Notes: a model not told the origin generated them from the sequence alone. Counted from the stretch's first letter, positions 1-8,836 are shown. The stretch: 10,470 bases of DNA from Planctomycetaceae bacterium (GCA_007129635.1 SKVE01000948.1:1-10470); one strand, 5' to 3'. A program made the numbers and translations.

Positions 1-271
1 ACAATTGGGATGTTGAACGAGTGGCGTTGTGCATTTCCCCGCGGGCGATACCCGAGCCGGCCCCAACGAGCCGCCCCGGGCAACGCCGGCACGCGGCGAT
101 GGCATGGAGGCTGACGAGCCGCACGGACGTTCGCACGGACGACGCCGCGCCCGTGGGCACGTTCCGGCCCAGCGGCTGCCGTCCGACAAACGTCGTGCCT
201 CACTGGCGCGAGGATCACTCGGCGGAAACCGCGTAACGGATGAGTAGAGATTCCCGATCCTTTAGAACGTC

Positions 272-329
272 TTATCCCGCCGAACCGGCGGGCCTAACGA
301 ATTCGCACGGCCGCAGGCCGGCGGGATAA
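272..329. repeat. Nested inverted repeat, REP-like or attC-like
   Basis: An 11-bp perfect inverted repeat, TTATCCCGCCG (272-282) and CGGCGGGATAA (319-329), encloses a second, competing hairpin: CCCGCCG (276-282) can instead pair with CGGCGGG (286-292) across a 3-base loop. A small GGCC/GGCC hairpin (309-319) lies inside. The heptamer GCCTAAC (292-298) fits the RYYYAAC core box of integron attC sites and is followed by GAATTCG, but I find no good GTTRRRY partner downstream, so a true attC site is not established. The element sits just upstream of a small gene. It could be an interspersed REP-like palindrome, the terminator of an upstream gene, or a degraded recombination site. Confidence 0.5.
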
Positions 330-354
330 ATACAAGTTCGGCGAAGGAAGCACG

Positions 355-627
355 ATGATGCCCGACTACCAGTACGTCGCGTGGTTCTGCGACCACAGTA
401 GGCAACCTGATGACCAAGACTACGAGTGGCCGGCATGCTTCGTCATCGCGGCGGCCGATGACCGCGAGGCCCAGGCGTCGGGCGACCGGCTGGCATCGGA
501 CTACAGCCACCGCCACCGGGGATGTGAGTTCCTGCGCTCGTACCTCGACCCGGAGCAGTGGCGGGAGGGGGACGCGCCGCGGGTCGTGGCTGGGGATGCC
601 GTACGGGACGAGGTAATTGGCTGGTGA
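355..627 (+). CDS. Small uncharacterised protein, 90 aa
   Basis: I do not recognise a named family. The protein is acidic and aromatic-rich, with a YEWPACFVI segment near residues 22-30 and an IGW ending. It has no signal peptide or membrane segment, so it is probably cytoplasmic. It looks like a real gene: AAGGAAG (344-350) is a usable ribosome binding site for ATG 355 (ATG 358 is also possible), and the amino-acid composition is balanced, unlike the arginine-rich overlapping frames. It lies between the inverted repeat at 272-329 and a toxin-antitoxin-like pair, a setting typical of small cassette genes. No function can be assigned. Confidence 0.7.
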   Translation: MMPDYQYVAWFCDHSRQPDDQDYEWPACFVIAAADDREAQASGDRLASDYSHRHRGCEFLRSYLDPEQWREGDAPRVVAGDAVRDEVIGW

Positions 628-694
628 CACAGGTCCGACGATCGCCGGTCACCGGCCGGTCGATCTATCAGGGATTCCGCCGTGCCGTTGCTGG

Positions 695-723
695 TTGTCT
701 TCCGCGCGGCGAGCATGTAGGAT
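695..723 (+). promoter_or_regulatory. Candidate sigma70-type promoter for the 797-1278 gene pair
   Basis: TTGTCT (695-700) and TAGGAT (718-723) are separated by 17 bases, the ideal spacing, and lie about 70 bases upstream of the start codon at 797. Both boxes match the consensus only partly, so this is suggestive. Confidence 0.3.
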
Positions 724-796
724 ATACGTAGGATCCGACTGGCACCGCGGCAAGCCGGTCGCGATTCGAACTTTGATCGCCGCGGAAGCGTGTGAA

Positions 797-1081
797 ATGG
801 AAATTCGGTTTTACGAGGATCCGGACACGGGACTGCCGCACATTTACGGGCACGGCGTGACCGAGGAGGAGGTTCCACAGATCCTGCATTCGCGGGGAGA
901 GGACCTTCCCGGGCGCAGGGATTCGCGAATTAAGCTTGGTCAGACTGGAGCCGGACGATATCTGCAGGTCATCTACGTCCCGGACGAAGATCCTGAGAGC
1001 GTGTTTGTGATCACCGCGTACGAATTGCAGGGCAAGGCCAGGACCGCCTACCGCCGCCGACAACGGAGAAAGCCGCGATGA
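797..1081 (+). CDS. RelE/BrnT/DUF4258-like small protein, possible toxin, 94 aa
   Basis: The protein begins MEIRFYEDPDTG, has a HGVTEEEV helix start (about residues 19-26) and continues with alternating beta strands (GRYLQVIYV, SVFVITAYEL). It ends in a very basic tail (YRRRQRRKPR, 85-94). This strand order and basic C-terminus resemble the RelE/ParE fold seen in BrnT and DUF4258 proteins, which in known systems are ribosome-dependent or free RNases. That assignment is by pattern only. ATG 797 is chosen over an upstream start at 617 because GGAAG (784-788) is correctly spaced, and because the 60 extra residues look non-coding and overlap the preceding gene. The last codon overlaps the next gene (ATGA at 1078-1081), so the two are translationally coupled in a toxin-first order, as in brnTA. 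Confidence 0.7.
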   Translation: MEIRFYEDPDTGLPHIYGHGVTEEEVPQILHSRGEDLPGRRDSRIKLGQTGAGRYLQVIYVPDEDPESVFVITAYELQGKARTAYRRRQRRKPR

Positions 1082-1278
1082 GTCAGCAGAAATTTCCACC
1101 GGGCTGGGACGAAGAACGTGTTCGCGAAGTGCTCGCGCACTACGAGGACCAGAGCGAAGACGAGCAATTCGCGGAGATTGAGGCCGCCAGAGAAGACGCG
1201 AATGTCACCATGATGGCGGTACCCACAGACTTGGCTTCTGAAGTCCGTGCCTTGATCGCTCGGCGACAGAGCGCCTGA
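1078..1278 (+). CDS. Antitoxin-like small protein, 66 aa
   Basis: This small acidic protein overlaps the preceding gene by four bases (ATGA). It starts MSQQKFPPGWDEERVREVL, has an acidic middle (residues about 22-41), and ends with a helix, VPTDLASEVRALIARR (about 48-63), of the kind seen at the C-terminus of BrnA-type antitoxins and related coupled partners. The charge pattern, acidic partner after basic protein, supports complex formation with the 94-aa product. No canonical DNA-binding domain is evident, so autoregulation is uncertain. Alternative: two coupled small proteins of unknown role that are not a toxin-antitoxin system. Confidence 0.65.
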   Translation: MSQQKFPPGWDEERVREVLAHYEDQSEDEQFAEIEAAREDANVTMMAVPTDLASEVRALIARRQSA

Positions 1279-1309
1279 ACTCGGGAAGTGTCAGGCCCGA
1301 ACCAAACGG

Positions 1310-1468
1310 ATGCTCCGGGCGAGCCAGGTGTTGGCCGCAGATATTGCCCGCGAGGAGGGCGACATGTTGGCGCCTTCCGACGCGGCGTACCCGATCTGGT
1401 CGCCCTACGATGCGTTCGAGGGTGCGGCAGCACTTATGCGGTTGTTAGACGAGGAGCAGGCTGCGTGA
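1310..1468 (+). CDS. Candidate short ORF, 52 aa, unknown function
   Basis: ATG 1310 opens a 52-codon frame ending in TGA at 1466-1468. Its product looks protein-like: an amphipathic helix (ASQVLAADIAREEGDM), a short SDAAYPIWSPYDAFEG segment, then a second helix ending LMRLLDEEQAA. The frame stays open upstream of the ATG (CQARTKR...), and the only purine-rich stretch, GGGAAG (1283-1288), is about 21 bases away, so the true start is unclear. It follows the antitoxin-like gene by about 30 bases and may belong to the same transcript. It could be an intact small protein or the remains of a longer one. The competing GTG frame at 1288-1560 has an implausible composition. Confidence 0.4.
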   Translation: MLRASQVLAADIAREEGDMLAPSDAAYPIWSPYDAFEGAAALMRLLDEEQAA

Positions 1469-1700
1469 CTACCTGGCCGACGGAACGTTTCGAGCACGTC
1501 GAGGCCGATCCCTTACTGGGCTCCGCCAGTGCGTTTCCGTACGCACCGATCACCCTCTAATGTGGCGGTCGGCGTCCCGCTACGGGTTCAGGCCGAGCTA
1601 ACGGAACGATTTCCTCGGGTGCGGGTTGGCCGTCTTTTCGGGGGATCGATCCGGTCAGTAATCCAGACAAGCAGTCCATCCATCGTAGCGAAGCCATCCA
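1469..1700. other. Stretch without recognisable gene
   Basis: Between the 52-aa ORF and the restriction-enzyme fragment I find no frame with a convincing product, no tRNA and no clear terminator. A stop codon (TAG 1686-1688) closes the frame of the downstream Res fragment, so this stretch may be decayed or rearranged DNA upstream of that remnant. Confidence 0.4.
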
Positions 1701-1868
1701 CGGAGGTTGAATCGGGCGAAGCCGATCGACCTGATCAAGGCCACTCGGCCCGTGCTGATCGTGGACGAACCGCAAAGCCTTGACGGCGGATTGCAGGGGC
1801 GGGGCCACCAGCGATTGGGCGACGAGTTCTGTTACGCGAATGCGGCAAAGCCCACTTCCGCCACTTGA
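1701..1868 (+). pseudogene. Fragment of type III restriction endonuclease Res subunit
   Basis: This 55-codon open stretch ends at TGA 1866-1868. It contains PIDLIKATRPVLIVDEPQS followed by a glycine-rich LDGGLQGRG. In type III Res proteins (superfamily 2 helicase/translocase plus nuclease) the segment IDLI(R/K)ATRPxxIxDEPQ spans the Walker B/DExx motif, here DEPQ encoded at about 1764-1775, and is highly conserved. A functional Res is roughly 900 or more residues, and neither the Walker A region nor the later helicase motifs nor the nuclease domain is visible. The expected LRYSATH motif is at best a degraded PTSAT just before the stop. An in-frame TAG lies 12 bases upstream. This is therefore a decayed remnant, with no Mod methyltransferase in the window. 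It ends about 130 bases before the tRNA-Sec gene, a plausible integration neighbourhood. Confidence 0.7.
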
Positions 1869-1944
1869 GCACCGCCGAACGAATTCGACGTGGAACCGAC
1901 TTGCGAACGAACCTGGATCTCCTAGAATGAAGGATCTTGACCTT

Positions 1945-1973
1945 GACAGTCCGGGGACACGTTCCCGGCTGTC
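1945..1973. repeat. Imperfect hairpin upstream of the tRNA-Sec gene
   Basis: GACAG (1945-1949) and CCGGGGA (1951-1957) pair with TTCCCGG (1962-1968) and CTGTC (1969-1973). This gives about 12 base pairs with one bulged T and one G-T pair around a four-base CACG loop. No T-run follows, so it is not a classical intrinsic terminator. It sits 24 bases before the tRNA, where promoter elements would be expected, and may be a protein-binding palindrome or the processed end of an upstream transcript. Confidence 0.4.
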
Positions 1974-1997
1974 GGGACTTGTAGGGTGATAACTCTC

Positions 1998-2094
1998 GGA
2001 AGTGCTTAGCGGGCTGGTGCCCCTCGCGGTCTTCAAAATCGTCGAATCGTCGGTCAAGCCGGCGATTGGTGGGTTCGATTCCCATGCACTTCCG
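1998..2094 (+). tRNA. selC: Selenocysteine tRNA, anticodon UCA
   Basis: The gene folds into a complete bacterial tRNA-Sec. The acceptor stem has 8 bp, GGAAGTGC (1998-2005) with GCACTTCC (2086-2093), and the discriminator is G2094. The D-arm has a four-base TGGT loop (2015-2018). The anticodon loop CTTCAAA (2031-2037) carries TCA at 2033-2035 on a 5-bp stem with two G-U pairs. A long 9-bp variable arm (2045-2067) closes on a TCAAG loop. The T-stem has 5 bp (2069-2073 with 2081-2085) and the loop is TTCGATT. An 8+5 bp acceptor/T stack, a UCA anticodon and a long variable arm are diagnostic for bacterial tRNA-Sec; ordinary tRNAs have a 7-bp acceptor. CCA is not encoded (CTC follows). The tRNA is charged by SerRS, converted by SelA and delivered by SelB to UGA codons next to SECIS elements; none of those partners is in the window. 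One D-stem position (C2010-C2023) appears mismatched. Confidence 0.93.
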
Positions 2095-2129
2095 CTCTTT
2101 TGTTTCGGACGCCATCGGCAAAGATCATC

Positions 2130-2792
2130 ATGGACAAAACGCTGGTCACCTGGCATCCCCACGCGGTAGCACGCGAGGACCGCGAGCGGCTGAACGGGCA
2201 TCGCGGTTGTGTCGTTTGGTTCACCGGATTCAGCGGATGCGGCAAAAGCACGGTGGCCAATGCCTTGGATCGACGGCTGTTTGAACGCGGAATCCACAGC
2301 TTCGTCCTGGATGGCGATAACATCCGTCATGGGCTGAATGCCAGCCCGGCAATGCTGATGGAGCATGGGGAAGATTATGCCCGACGGTTCGGATTGGGAT
2401 TCTCCGAGCAGGATCGGCGGGAAAACATCCGGCGGATTGGGACGGTGTCCCAGTTGTTCGCGTCGGCAGGCTTGGTAACGTTGACCGCGTTTGTCAGCCC
2501 CTACCGTCGCGACCGAGATTCGGTGCGGCAATGGGTCGAAACCAACGGTCGCGTCGGAGATTTCGTCGAGGTTTTCGTCGACACTCCGCTGGAAATATGC
2601 GAGGCAAGAGACCCGAAAGGGCTGTACAAGAAGGCTCGATCTGGCGAATTGTCGGGCATGACGGGCATCGACGATCCATACGAACCGCCCGAGCGTCCCG
2701 AATTAACGCTTGATGGAGCGAATCGTTCCCCGAGCGAATTGGCCGACCAGGTCTTCACATGGTTGCAATCGGCTGGCCTGATTCCCGGTTGA
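2130..2792 (+). CDS. cysC: Adenylylsulfate (APS) kinase
   Basis: The enzyme phosphorylates APS with ATP to PAPS, the sulfate donor for sulfotransferases and for PAPS-dependent sulfate reduction; it is cytosolic. The 220-aa protein has all family signatures. The Walker A loop is GFSGCGKST (residues 33-41), DGDNIRHGLN (61-70) is the APS-binding strand and helix start, FSEQDRRENIRRIG follows at about 92-105, and FVSPYRRDRD begins the lid region. VFVDTPLEICEARDPKGLY and then GIDDPYEPPERPEL complete the substrate pocket. The N-terminal 25 residues match the usual short extension (TWHPHAV). ATG 2130 is preferred over upstream TTG 2100, although its ribosome binding site is weak. It begins 35 bases after tRNA-Sec and ends 15 or 18 bases before the hybrid kinase, with which it is probably co-transcribed. 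No sulfurylase subunit (CysD/CysN) is fused or adjacent in the window. Confidence 0.95.
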   Translation: MDKTLVTWHPHAVAREDRERLNGHRGCVVWFTGFSGCGKSTVANALDRRLFERGIHSFVLDGDNIRHGLNASPAMLMEHGEDYARRFGLGFSEQDRRENIRRIGTVSQLFASAGLVTLTAFVSPYRRDRDSVRQWVETNGRVGDFVEVFVDTPLEICEARDPKGLYKKARSGELSGMTGIDDPYEPPERPELTLDGANRSPSELADQVFTWLQSAGLIPG

Positions 2793-2810
2793 ACGACAGG
2801 AGGGTGGATG

Positions 2811-5885
<3,075 letters not shown>

Positions 5886-6225
5886 ATCCGCACTCCCGCC
5901 AATATGCCAACCACCCTCAAAACGCTGAAATGGTGCAACGCCATCTACGTTCCAACATTCATCCGCGTTAGAAACAGGAACACGTACCAACCAATCAGTT
6001 CGATCTCATAGACCACCAAGAGTAGCACGACAACCCCTCCCATGCTATTGTGCGACTTGGCCTACTTGACCACACTACGACATTCGATTACGATGATAGT
6101 CACGGTTCAATTATAATCGAGCTGACCTTCACGGAACCAGGATGAATGATCGGGACAGGTACACGCAGGCACGGGTTATGGACAAATCCATTGGTTGCGA
6201 ACAGAATGTTTAGACAGACGAAGAT
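5886..6225. other. Intergenic region, less GC-rich, no gene recognised
   Basis: No convincing frame is present; the longest are a 35-codon ATG frame beginning near 5904 and a 23-codon frame near 6142, neither with a recognisable product. The base composition looks more AT-rich than the flanking kinase gene. The stretch contains the perfect TATAAT discussed separately and leads into the TIR genes. I see no strong terminator after the kinase stop codon. Confidence 0.5.
6088..6117 (+). promoter_or_regulatory. Candidate promoter for the TIR gene pair
   Basis: A perfect -10 hexamer, TATAAT, lies at 6112-6117, about 108 bases upstream of the first TIR start (6226). The best -35 candidate is weak: TTACGA at 6088-6093, 18 bases upstream. 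A perfect TATAAT stands out in GC-rich surroundings, but promoter function is inferred. Confidence 0.35.
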
Positions 6226-6535
6226 ATGGTCGCAAGACGCAAGACGAAGAAAGTGAAGTCAGCGGAAGCAGCGAAGACCCCACCAAAGAAGCCCCACGGA
6301 AATCCAGGTATCCCGCGAGTTCGTTGTTTTGCTCACCCCGGATTCAATTGAACGCCCATGGGTGTTGTTGGAAGTGGGTGCCGCTTGGGGACGACGAAAG
6401 GACTACCGAATTGTTCCTGTACTTTGCCACGTCTCTTTCGACGCAATTCCAGATATAATCGAAGGGAAGAAGGCGTTTCACATCAACGATTTTGACAAGT
6501 ATCTCGATGAACTGGCACGGCGCGTGAACACTTGA
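6226..6535 (+). pseudogene. TIR-domain protein, internally deleted and frameshifted
   Basis: Two pieces of one gene lie in different frames. From ATG 6226 comes a lysine-rich leader (MVARRKTKKVKSAEAAKTPP, then KKP) typical of the region before a TIR domain. From about 6296, in the next frame, the second half of a TIR domain is clear: TEIQVSREFVVLLTPDSIER, then PWVLLEVGAAWG, including the glutamate of the W-x-x-x-E catalytic motif, and continuing to IINDF-type C-terminal strands and RRVNT before TGA 6533-6535. The first half (the SH/SY strand, the first helix and the BB loop) is missing between them, so roughly 60-80 residues and the frame were lost. An NADase lacking this half should not fold or bind substrate. 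It overlaps the next TIR gene by one base (TGATG). It could alternatively express a short C-terminal peptide from TTG 6329. Confidence 0.75.
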
Positions 6536-7161
6536 TGGCTACCATGGCTACAGCAACGACAACATACGACGTATTCCTTTCACACAGCTCGCGCGACAGA
6601 GACGTTGCGGCTGATATTGCCAATCGTTTACAGGCTGAGGGCCTTGAGCCTTTTTACGATGCGAGTATTCAAGTGGGCGAAACAATAAGCCAGGCAATTT
6701 GGGATGCGCTCGCGGAATGTCACGCTTTTATCGCCATCGTGTCACCCGAGTCATCTCCGGACGCGATGAGTATGGTGGAATTAGGGGCAGCTACTGCTTG
6801 GAATAAGCCTGTTTTTGTCCTTCTTAATGGCCCAGCCTCGATGCGTCTGCCAGACGCCTTACAACGCTTCGACGCGTACCCACTCAATCGAGTTGATGAT
6901 ATTTTGGGCCGCATACGGCACAATCTGAAACCGCTTTCCGATAACGAACACATGGTACTCGCGGAAACCTACCGTGACTTGGACGTACCGGCAGATCAGT
7001 TGGGCCAATCACCAAGTTCCTTGCGACAACTCGTAGAACAGTTTAACGCGAAGACCAAGAAGCATCTGTCTGGCGATCGACTGTTGTCAGAGTTACTGCG
7101 AATGCGAAAACAAGGAAAGTTGCCACGTCTTGGTCGGCGCCGTCGCGAATTCCACCCGTGA
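6535..7161 (+). CDS. TIR-domain protein, probable NAD-targeting defence effector
   Basis: The 208-aa protein opens with a TIR domain at about residues 11-100. Strand A is YDVFLSHSSRD, the BB-loop region is FYDASIQVGETIS (40-52), strand C is AFIAIVSPESS, and the motif SMVELGAA supplies the catalytic-type Glu82. TIR domains of this bacterial kind cleave NAD+ or make signalling nucleotides, often in antiphage abortive infection (Thoeris and related systems); activity here is inferred. The rest (about 105-208) is unrecognised: a helical stretch, then LLSELLRMRKQGKLPRLG and a basic RRRRE tail that could bind nucleic acid or a partner. There is no transmembrane segment. ATG 6535 shares a base with the stop of the broken TIR gene, indicating translational coupling; TTG 6532 and ATG 6544 are alternative starts and no ribosome binding site is obvious. 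No ThsA-like partner follows. Confidence 0.85.
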   Translation: MATMATATTTYDVFLSHSSRDRDVAADIANRLQAEGLEPFYDASIQVGETISQAIWDALAECHAFIAIVSPESSPDAMSMVELGAATAWNKPVFVLLNGPASMRLPDALQRFDAYPLNRVDDILGRIRHNLKPLSDNEHMVLAETYRDLDVPADQLGQSPSSLRQLVEQFNAKTKKHLSGDRLLSELLRMRKQGKLPRLGRRRREFHP

Positions 7162-7241
7162 ACGGCAGCATTCAATCACTCGGCTGCTTGTGATCAATGA
7201 TAGGTGTTGGCCATTTTTCGTGGTTTCGTTTTTGAGCGCCT

Positions 7242-7685
7242 TCAGGGAACGATATCGATCGGATCGAGTTCGTTTTTCCCGCGGATGATCTGCACTTCGA
7301 TCCCAGAGGTTGTGGGGTCGGCGAAGCGTTCGGGTAACCGTTCGGGCATCGCGTCGCGCTGGTCGGGCGAGATGCGGTCCGGCGGCCCCTTCCACGAAAC
7401 ACACACCTGATAGGTTCCGATCGGGGCACCGTCATGCATACCATACGTCGAGACGACAAAGTGACCGTTCTGGTCAGTCGTGGCGTAAGGTCGCGCCAAT
7501 TGCGGTGTTCGACCGCCGACATCGTAGAACCGCAAATCCGCGCCGGCCGCCGGCTGGCCGTCGATCAGCAACTGGCCCGACACGGGATACGTTGCCTGCT
7601 GTCCTTCGCGACAACCGACGGCTAAGAGCAGCAAAACCAGACTTAAAGCACCCACAATCGGATGGCTATATCGAATTAGCGGCAC
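7242..7685 (-). CDS. Small secreted lipoprotein with carboxypeptidase-regulatory-like fold
   Basis: The 147-aa product has a signal peptide (hydrophobic core about residues 10-22) ending in a lipobox LAVGC with lipid-acceptor Cys25, so it should be membrane-anchored outside the cytoplasm. After it comes YPVSGQLLIDGQPAAGADLRFY, the start of a small beta-sandwich of the carboxypeptidase-regulatory/transthyretin-like type common in planctomycete lipoproteins, followed by TTDQNGHFVVSTY and GTYQVCVSW strands. The start is GTG 7683-7685, supported by TAAGGGG (plus-strand 7694-7700) eight bases upstream. It is divergent from the DUF1559 gene; lipoproteins of this class are frequent neighbours of DUF1559 genes. 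Molecular function is unknown. Confidence 0.85.
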   Translation of the reverse strand: MPLIRYSHPIVGALSLVLLLLAVGCREGQQATYPVSGQLLIDGQPAAGADLRFYDVGGRTPQLARPYATTDQNGHFVVSTYGMHDGAPIGTYQVCVSWKGPPDRISPDQRDAMPERLPERFADPTTSGIEVQIIRGKNELDPIDIVP

Positions 7686-7756
7686 GAAAAAAACCCCTTA
7701 CAGGATGGTCCAAATTTCATCAATCAGAGGGCTGTCTTTCCCAGCTTGACCCAACG

Positions 7757-7786
7757 ATAATAGTCCAAACTGCGAAGGGGAATCAA
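7757..7786 (-). promoter_or_regulatory. Candidate promoter for the lipoprotein gene
   Basis: On the minus strand, TTGATT (7786-7781) and TATTAT (7762-7757) are separated by 18 bases, giving a leader of about 65 bases before the GTG start. It overlaps the ribosome binding site of the divergent DUF1559 gene (GAAGGGG, 7774-7780), so transcription in the two directions may interfere. Match to consensus is moderate. Confidence 0.3.
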
Positions 7787-7790
7787 GCCG

Positions 7791-8759
7791 ATGACTCATC
7801 AAATCCCAAGATCGAAACGGGCGCCCGGCTTTACTCTGGTGGAATTGCTGGTGGTGATCGCCATCATCGGAATTCTTATCGCTCTGTTGTTGCCCGCCGT
7901 CCAGGCCGCTCGTGAATCGGCTCGCCGCTCGCAATGCTCCAACCATCTGAAACAGATCGGCATCGCCATGCAGAACCATGTTTCGGTTCATGGTGCGTTC
8001 CCGCCCGGTCAGCGTCTGATGGTCGTCGGCCACAAGACGTGGGGCTGGCCGGCTTTCCTGCTGCCGTGGATGGAACAGATCACGGTGCATGAACGGATCG
8101 AGTTGCGTCGGCCGGTCTGGGGTGCGGAGAACCGCGAGGCGGTTTCGACGGTGGTGCCGACGTTTCTCTGCCCCAGCACGGCGCGCCGTCACCCGACTCG
8201 CCGTGGCGACCGCATCCATCTGGACTTGATCAATCCGGGTCAGTGGGATGCAGCAACGGGCGAGGACATGGCCTGCATCGACTATGCGGGGATCAGCGGA
8301 CCGACTCGGCACACCGCGTTCCGCAACCCGTTGACGGGGGAGCAGTATCCAGCCAACAGCGGAATCCTGCTGAACATCAGCACGGGGCACCGGACTCAGA
8401 CCAGGCCGGCGGAGATCATCGACGGCCTGTCCCAAACTCTGCTGGTCGGTGAATTATCAGGGCGTGGCATTTTTGTTGCGGGCACCAGCAATGCCTTGCG
8501 AGGCGTGTGGGCGGGTGGCCAGAACTGCACCAGCATCCCGGCGGCACCGATCGGCGGGATGCGCATCGCGCCGATCAACCCGGCTCCTGCCGACGCTTGG
8601 ATCAACGCCGGAAACAGTTCGCTGTTTTCCGATCACCCCGGCGGTGCCCAGGTACTGTTCTGTGATGGTTCTGTGCGATTGTTGGCGGAATCGATCGACG
8701 TCATCGTCCTGTTGTCGTTGGCTTCGCGAAATGGCCGAGAGGTGATCGACGGCTTTTAG
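7791..8759 (+). CDS. DUF1559 pseudopilin-like protein with H-X9-DG motif
   Basis: The 322-aa protein has a type IV prepilin leader: a basic MTHQIPRSKRAPG, then cleavage after Gly13 and FTLVELLVVIAIIGILIALL as the methylated N-terminal helix and membrane anchor. The C-terminal part carries the DUF1559 signature DHPGGAQVLFCDG, with His282 nine residues before Asp292-Gly293. This family is greatly expanded in planctomycetes and expected to be processed by a prepilin peptidase and displayed on or near the envelope; the exact role is unknown. GAAGGGG (7774-7780) lies ten bases before ATG 7791. Length is within the usual 300-400 residues and there is no sign of truncation. Confidence 0.95.
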   Translation: MTHQIPRSKRAPGFTLVELLVVIAIIGILIALLLPAVQAARESARRSQCSNHLKQIGIAMQNHVSVHGAFPPGQRLMVVGHKTWGWPAFLLPWMEQITVHERIELRRPVWGAENREAVSTVVPTFLCPSTARRHPTRRGDRIHLDLINPGQWDAATGEDMACIDYAGISGPTRHTAFRNPLTGEQYPANSGILLNISTGHRTQTRPAEIIDGLSQTLLVGELSGRGIFVAGTSNALRGVWAGGQNCTSIPAAPIGGMRIAPINPAPADAWINAGNSSLFSDHPGGAQVLFCDGSVRLLAESIDVIVLLSLASRNGREVIDGF

Positions 8760-8766
8760 GCGATGA

Positions 8767-8795
8767 TTGCTCGTCGGCGTTCGACGGATTACAAT
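8767..8795 (+). promoter_or_regulatory. Sigma70-type promoter for the Tat-export operon
   Basis: TTGCTC (8767-8772) and TACAAT (8790-8795) are separated by exactly 17 bases. They lie between the DUF1559 stop and the isomerase start, giving a leader of about 35 bases that includes AAAGGAG at 8825-8831. Confidence 0.5.
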
Positions 8796-8836
8796 AAGGG
8801 TTCAGACTTAGAACACCAGCATGCAAAGGAGCAACA

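Noticed and set aside
21..247. Two overlapping 71- and 72-codon frames at the left edge
   Set aside because: Both are R/P/A/G-rich with no motif or ribosome binding site; in GC-rich DNA such frames arise by chance.
617..796. Longer N-terminus for the RelE/BrnT-like protein
   Set aside because: The extra 60 residues are cysteine/arginine-rich and overlap the previous gene; ATG 797 has a correctly spaced ribosome binding site and the family-like start.
1288..1560. GTG-started 90-codon frame
   Set aside because: Its arginine/glycine/cysteine-rich product looks non-coding and competes with the more natural 52-aa frame at 1310-1468.
1998..2100. attB/attL-type duplication of the tRNA-Sec 3' end
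   Set aside because: I looked for a second copy of the T-arm/acceptor sequence in the window and found none, so an integrated element cannot be delimited here.
1557..2531. Long minus-strand open frame (324 codons) across tRNA-Sec and cysC
   Set aside because: It is antisense to the clear tRNA-Sec and APS kinase, has an arginine/proline/serine-rich shadow composition and shows no recognisable domain.
6195..6458. 87-codon frame over the first TIR gene
   Set aside because: It reads through in a different frame from both recognisable TIR pieces; its product has no TIR features.
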